A stretch of 9,940 nt of DNA, taken from Verrucomicrobiota bacterium. Lineage in GTDB: Bacteria > Verrucomicrobiota > Verrucomicrobiia > Opitutales > Opitutaceae. This document shows, piece after piece, positions 8,584 to 9,940 of the stretch. The stretch is from the NCBI GenBank assembly GCA_030832235.1, contig JAURJO010000307.1:1-9940 (forward strand). Reading direction: 5' to 3'. The notes under the pieces were generated by a model, which saw only the letters and a program-made list of their open reading frames with translations, was not told the DNA's origin and did not search any database. The number at the start of each line of letters is the position of its first letter. Within the stretch, counting starts at the first letter, position 1. The translations under genes and the position numbers were made by a program.

Positions 8584-9940
8584 TCAGTGCTTGGCTTCGC
8601 CCACATAGGTTTCCAAGTAAGCGGCGAGGTCGGCCAAGTCTTGCGCTGAGATACCAAGTTGCTCGGCAGATAGCATCAGCGACTTCCGGCCGAGATTGAC
8701 CGTGCGCCGGATCCGGCTCGCCGGGATGCTCTGCACGAGCCCGCCGGCGGACATGATGGTGAGGGGATCACCCTGGTTGAACCGCAGGCCTTCCACGATG
8801 GAGCCGTCATCCAGTGTCACCGCCGTGCCGGTGTAGCCGAGCGCGATGCTCGAGGAGGGCGTGCGCACAGCCTCGAAGAATGCCTCGCGTCCCTGGTTGG
8901 CGACCCAGTTGCGCAGATCCGGACCATAGTCGACGCCGACACCGTCGATGGCGTGGCACATCGTGCAACGGGCTGCCTGAGTCTTGCCCGCCACGGGGTT
9001 CCCGGTGAGCTTCATGAGCTCGGGCGGCGGCGGGAGCTTCGGCGTGGAAAACTCCGGCACGCTGATCGGTGTGATCTTGATCGAGTCTGGGTCGTAGATT
9101 CCGCGCTGCTTGAGCACTTCGCGCACGCCAAACTTCGACCATTGGCTGAGGCCGCGATTAAGCAGCCACCAGCGGGCGGCGTTCGCCACTTCATCTGTGC
9201 CAGTGGCAATCTCCACGATCGCTGAGACCGCGGGCTGCGAACCGACAAACGCCAGCGTATCCACGGCCCGCTTGCGCACGGCTGCAGTGAGGCTCTGCGT
9301 CTCGGCACGGGCAGCGAGCGCAGGCACGGCGGCCTCCGGCAGGAGCCGCCAGGTGCGCCACGCATGGGGCTCCGACCACTCGAGCGCAGGTTGGCCGTGG
9401 GCCTTTTGGAGAACTTGCCAGACCGCAGCCTCGACACCTTCGGCCGCCAGACCGCACGCCTCCAGGTAATGGCGATCGGCGCCGCTGGCGGTGGAGAAGA
9501 GCTGGGCGACGAGCGGAATCTTCGCCGGCGCATCCATGGTGCGCAGCGCAACCGCCAGCTCGCGACGAACGGCGAAGCTGTCGTCGTTAATGAGCGCTTG
9601 CACGAGCGGAATCACGTCCTCACCGGCCGCACGAAGCGCGCGAAATGCGATCAACCGGCGCTCGGGATCGGCCTGCCGGAGCAGGGTGCGGCATTCGGCG
9701 AGCCCGGTCTCGCCCAGATACGGCAGCAACCAGATGGCCCGCGCACTGAACCAACGGTTCCCACCTGCGACCAGGTCGCGCACCGCAGGCAGCGCCCGCG
9801 CGCAGGCCGCCTTGAGTTGCTGGAAGCCGGTGAACCGTACGCTCGGCGCCGGGTTCTTCAGGAGCGTGATTCCATCCTGAATCAAATCTCCCGTCAGCTT
9901 CGGGCGCGTGGATTTGAACCCCTTGGGAGCGATTCGATAG
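8584..9940 (-). CDS. HEAT-repeat / c-type heme protein (PVC type), 5'-truncated by the window edge
   Basis: Likely an exported electron-transfer or dehydrogenase-type heme protein. Seen: the frame is open to base 9940 with no stop. The nominal start at 9885 is a TTG inside continuous coding sequence, and upstream codons read YRIAPKGFKSTRPKLTG, so the true start is outside the window. That stretch resembles the end of the beta-propeller (sorbosone/glucose dehydrogenase-like) domain that precedes HEAT repeats in this family; this is inference. Residues below count from TTG 9885. Helical HEAT-like repeats fill about 5-245 (for example ERRLIAFRALRAAGEDVIPL and FAVRRELAVALRTM). A Pro-rich linker lies at about 278-290. 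A heme-binding domain of the TIGR02603 (Pirellula/Verrucomicrobium) type follows: CTMCH at 307-311 (bases 8967-8953), GPDLRN, VTLDDGSIVEG, then SLMLSAEQL with Met403 as the likely distal ligand. Family members usually have SLMP, so the Pro is replaced here. It ends DLADLAAYLETYVGEAKH. It is the first visible gene of the sulfatase cluster. Confidence 0.92.
   Translation of the reverse strand, partial: YRIAPKGFKSTRPKLTGDLIQDGITLLKNPAPSVRFTGFQQLKAACARALPAVRDLVAGGNRWFSARAIWLLPYLGETGLAECRTLLRQADPERRLIAFRALRAAGEDVIPLVQALINDDSFAVRRELAVALRTMDAPAKIPLVAQLFSTASGADRHYLEACGLAAEGVEAAVWQVLQKAHGQPALEWSEPHAWRTWRLLPEAAVPALAARAETQSLTAAVRKRAVDTLAFVGSQPAVSAIVEIATGTDEVANAARWWLLNRGLSQWSKFGVREVLKQRGIYDPDSIKITPISVPEFSTPKLPPPPELMKLTGNPVAGKTQAARCTMCHAIDGVGVDYGPDLRNWVANQGREAFFEAVRTPSSSIALGYTGTAVTLDDGSIVEGLRFNQGDPLTIMSAGGLVQSIPASRIRRTVNLGRKSLMLSAEQLGISAQDLADLAAYLETYVGEAKH

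Noticed and set aside
8535..8657. Longer N-terminus for the upstream sulfatase (start at 8657)
   Set aside because: The extra 41 residues run into the heme-protein gene and come before a textbook signal peptide starting at 8534.
9883..9885. TTG as the start of the heme/HEAT protein
   Set aside because: The frame stays open to the window edge with sensible family-like residues, so this is an internal Leu codon of a truncated gene.

Overview
The window holds five protein-coding genes and no RNA genes, mobile elements or CRISPR arrays that I can see. The DNA is GC-rich and nearly fully coding. The mix of a very large TonB-dependent receptor, secreted sulfatases and a HEAT-repeat/c-type heme protein with the 'Planctomycetes/Verrucomicrobium-type' heme domain points to a PVC-superphylum bacterium. 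An Opitutaceae-like member of the Verrucomicrobiota is my best guess. This is inferred from gene content and protein style, not from a marker gene.

Layout. The left third (1-2798, + strand) is the plug end and complete beta-barrel of an outer-membrane TonB-dependent receptor whose N-terminus lies outside the window. Everything to the right is on the - strand. In transcription order it reads: a HEAT-repeat/cytochrome c protein (9940 to 8584, 5' end missing), a sulfatase (8534 to 7134), a second, paralogous sulfatase (7114 to 5684), and an unrecognised 863-residue exported protein (5520 to 2929). The gaps between these genes are 49, 19 and about 160 bases, so the first three look like one transcription unit. 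The fourth probably belongs to it, though it has room for its own start site. The receptor and this cluster converge on a 130-base spacer.

How the genes may work together. Both sulfatases carry an N-terminal export signal and the full set of formylglycine-sulfatase active-site residues, so they should desulfate a substrate outside the cytoplasm. The unknown protein also starts with an export-type hydrophobic segment. The heme protein is of the kind usually exported in PVC bacteria. A reasonable but unproven reading is a cell-envelope locus for breaking down a sulfated carbohydrate or other sulfate ester, with the receptor across the spacer as a possible importer. No glycoside hydrolase, polysaccharide lyase, SusD-like protein, regulator or formylglycine-generating enzyme is visible here. 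The substrate cannot be read from the sequence. The most interesting item is the large unrecognised exported protein next to the sulfatase pair.
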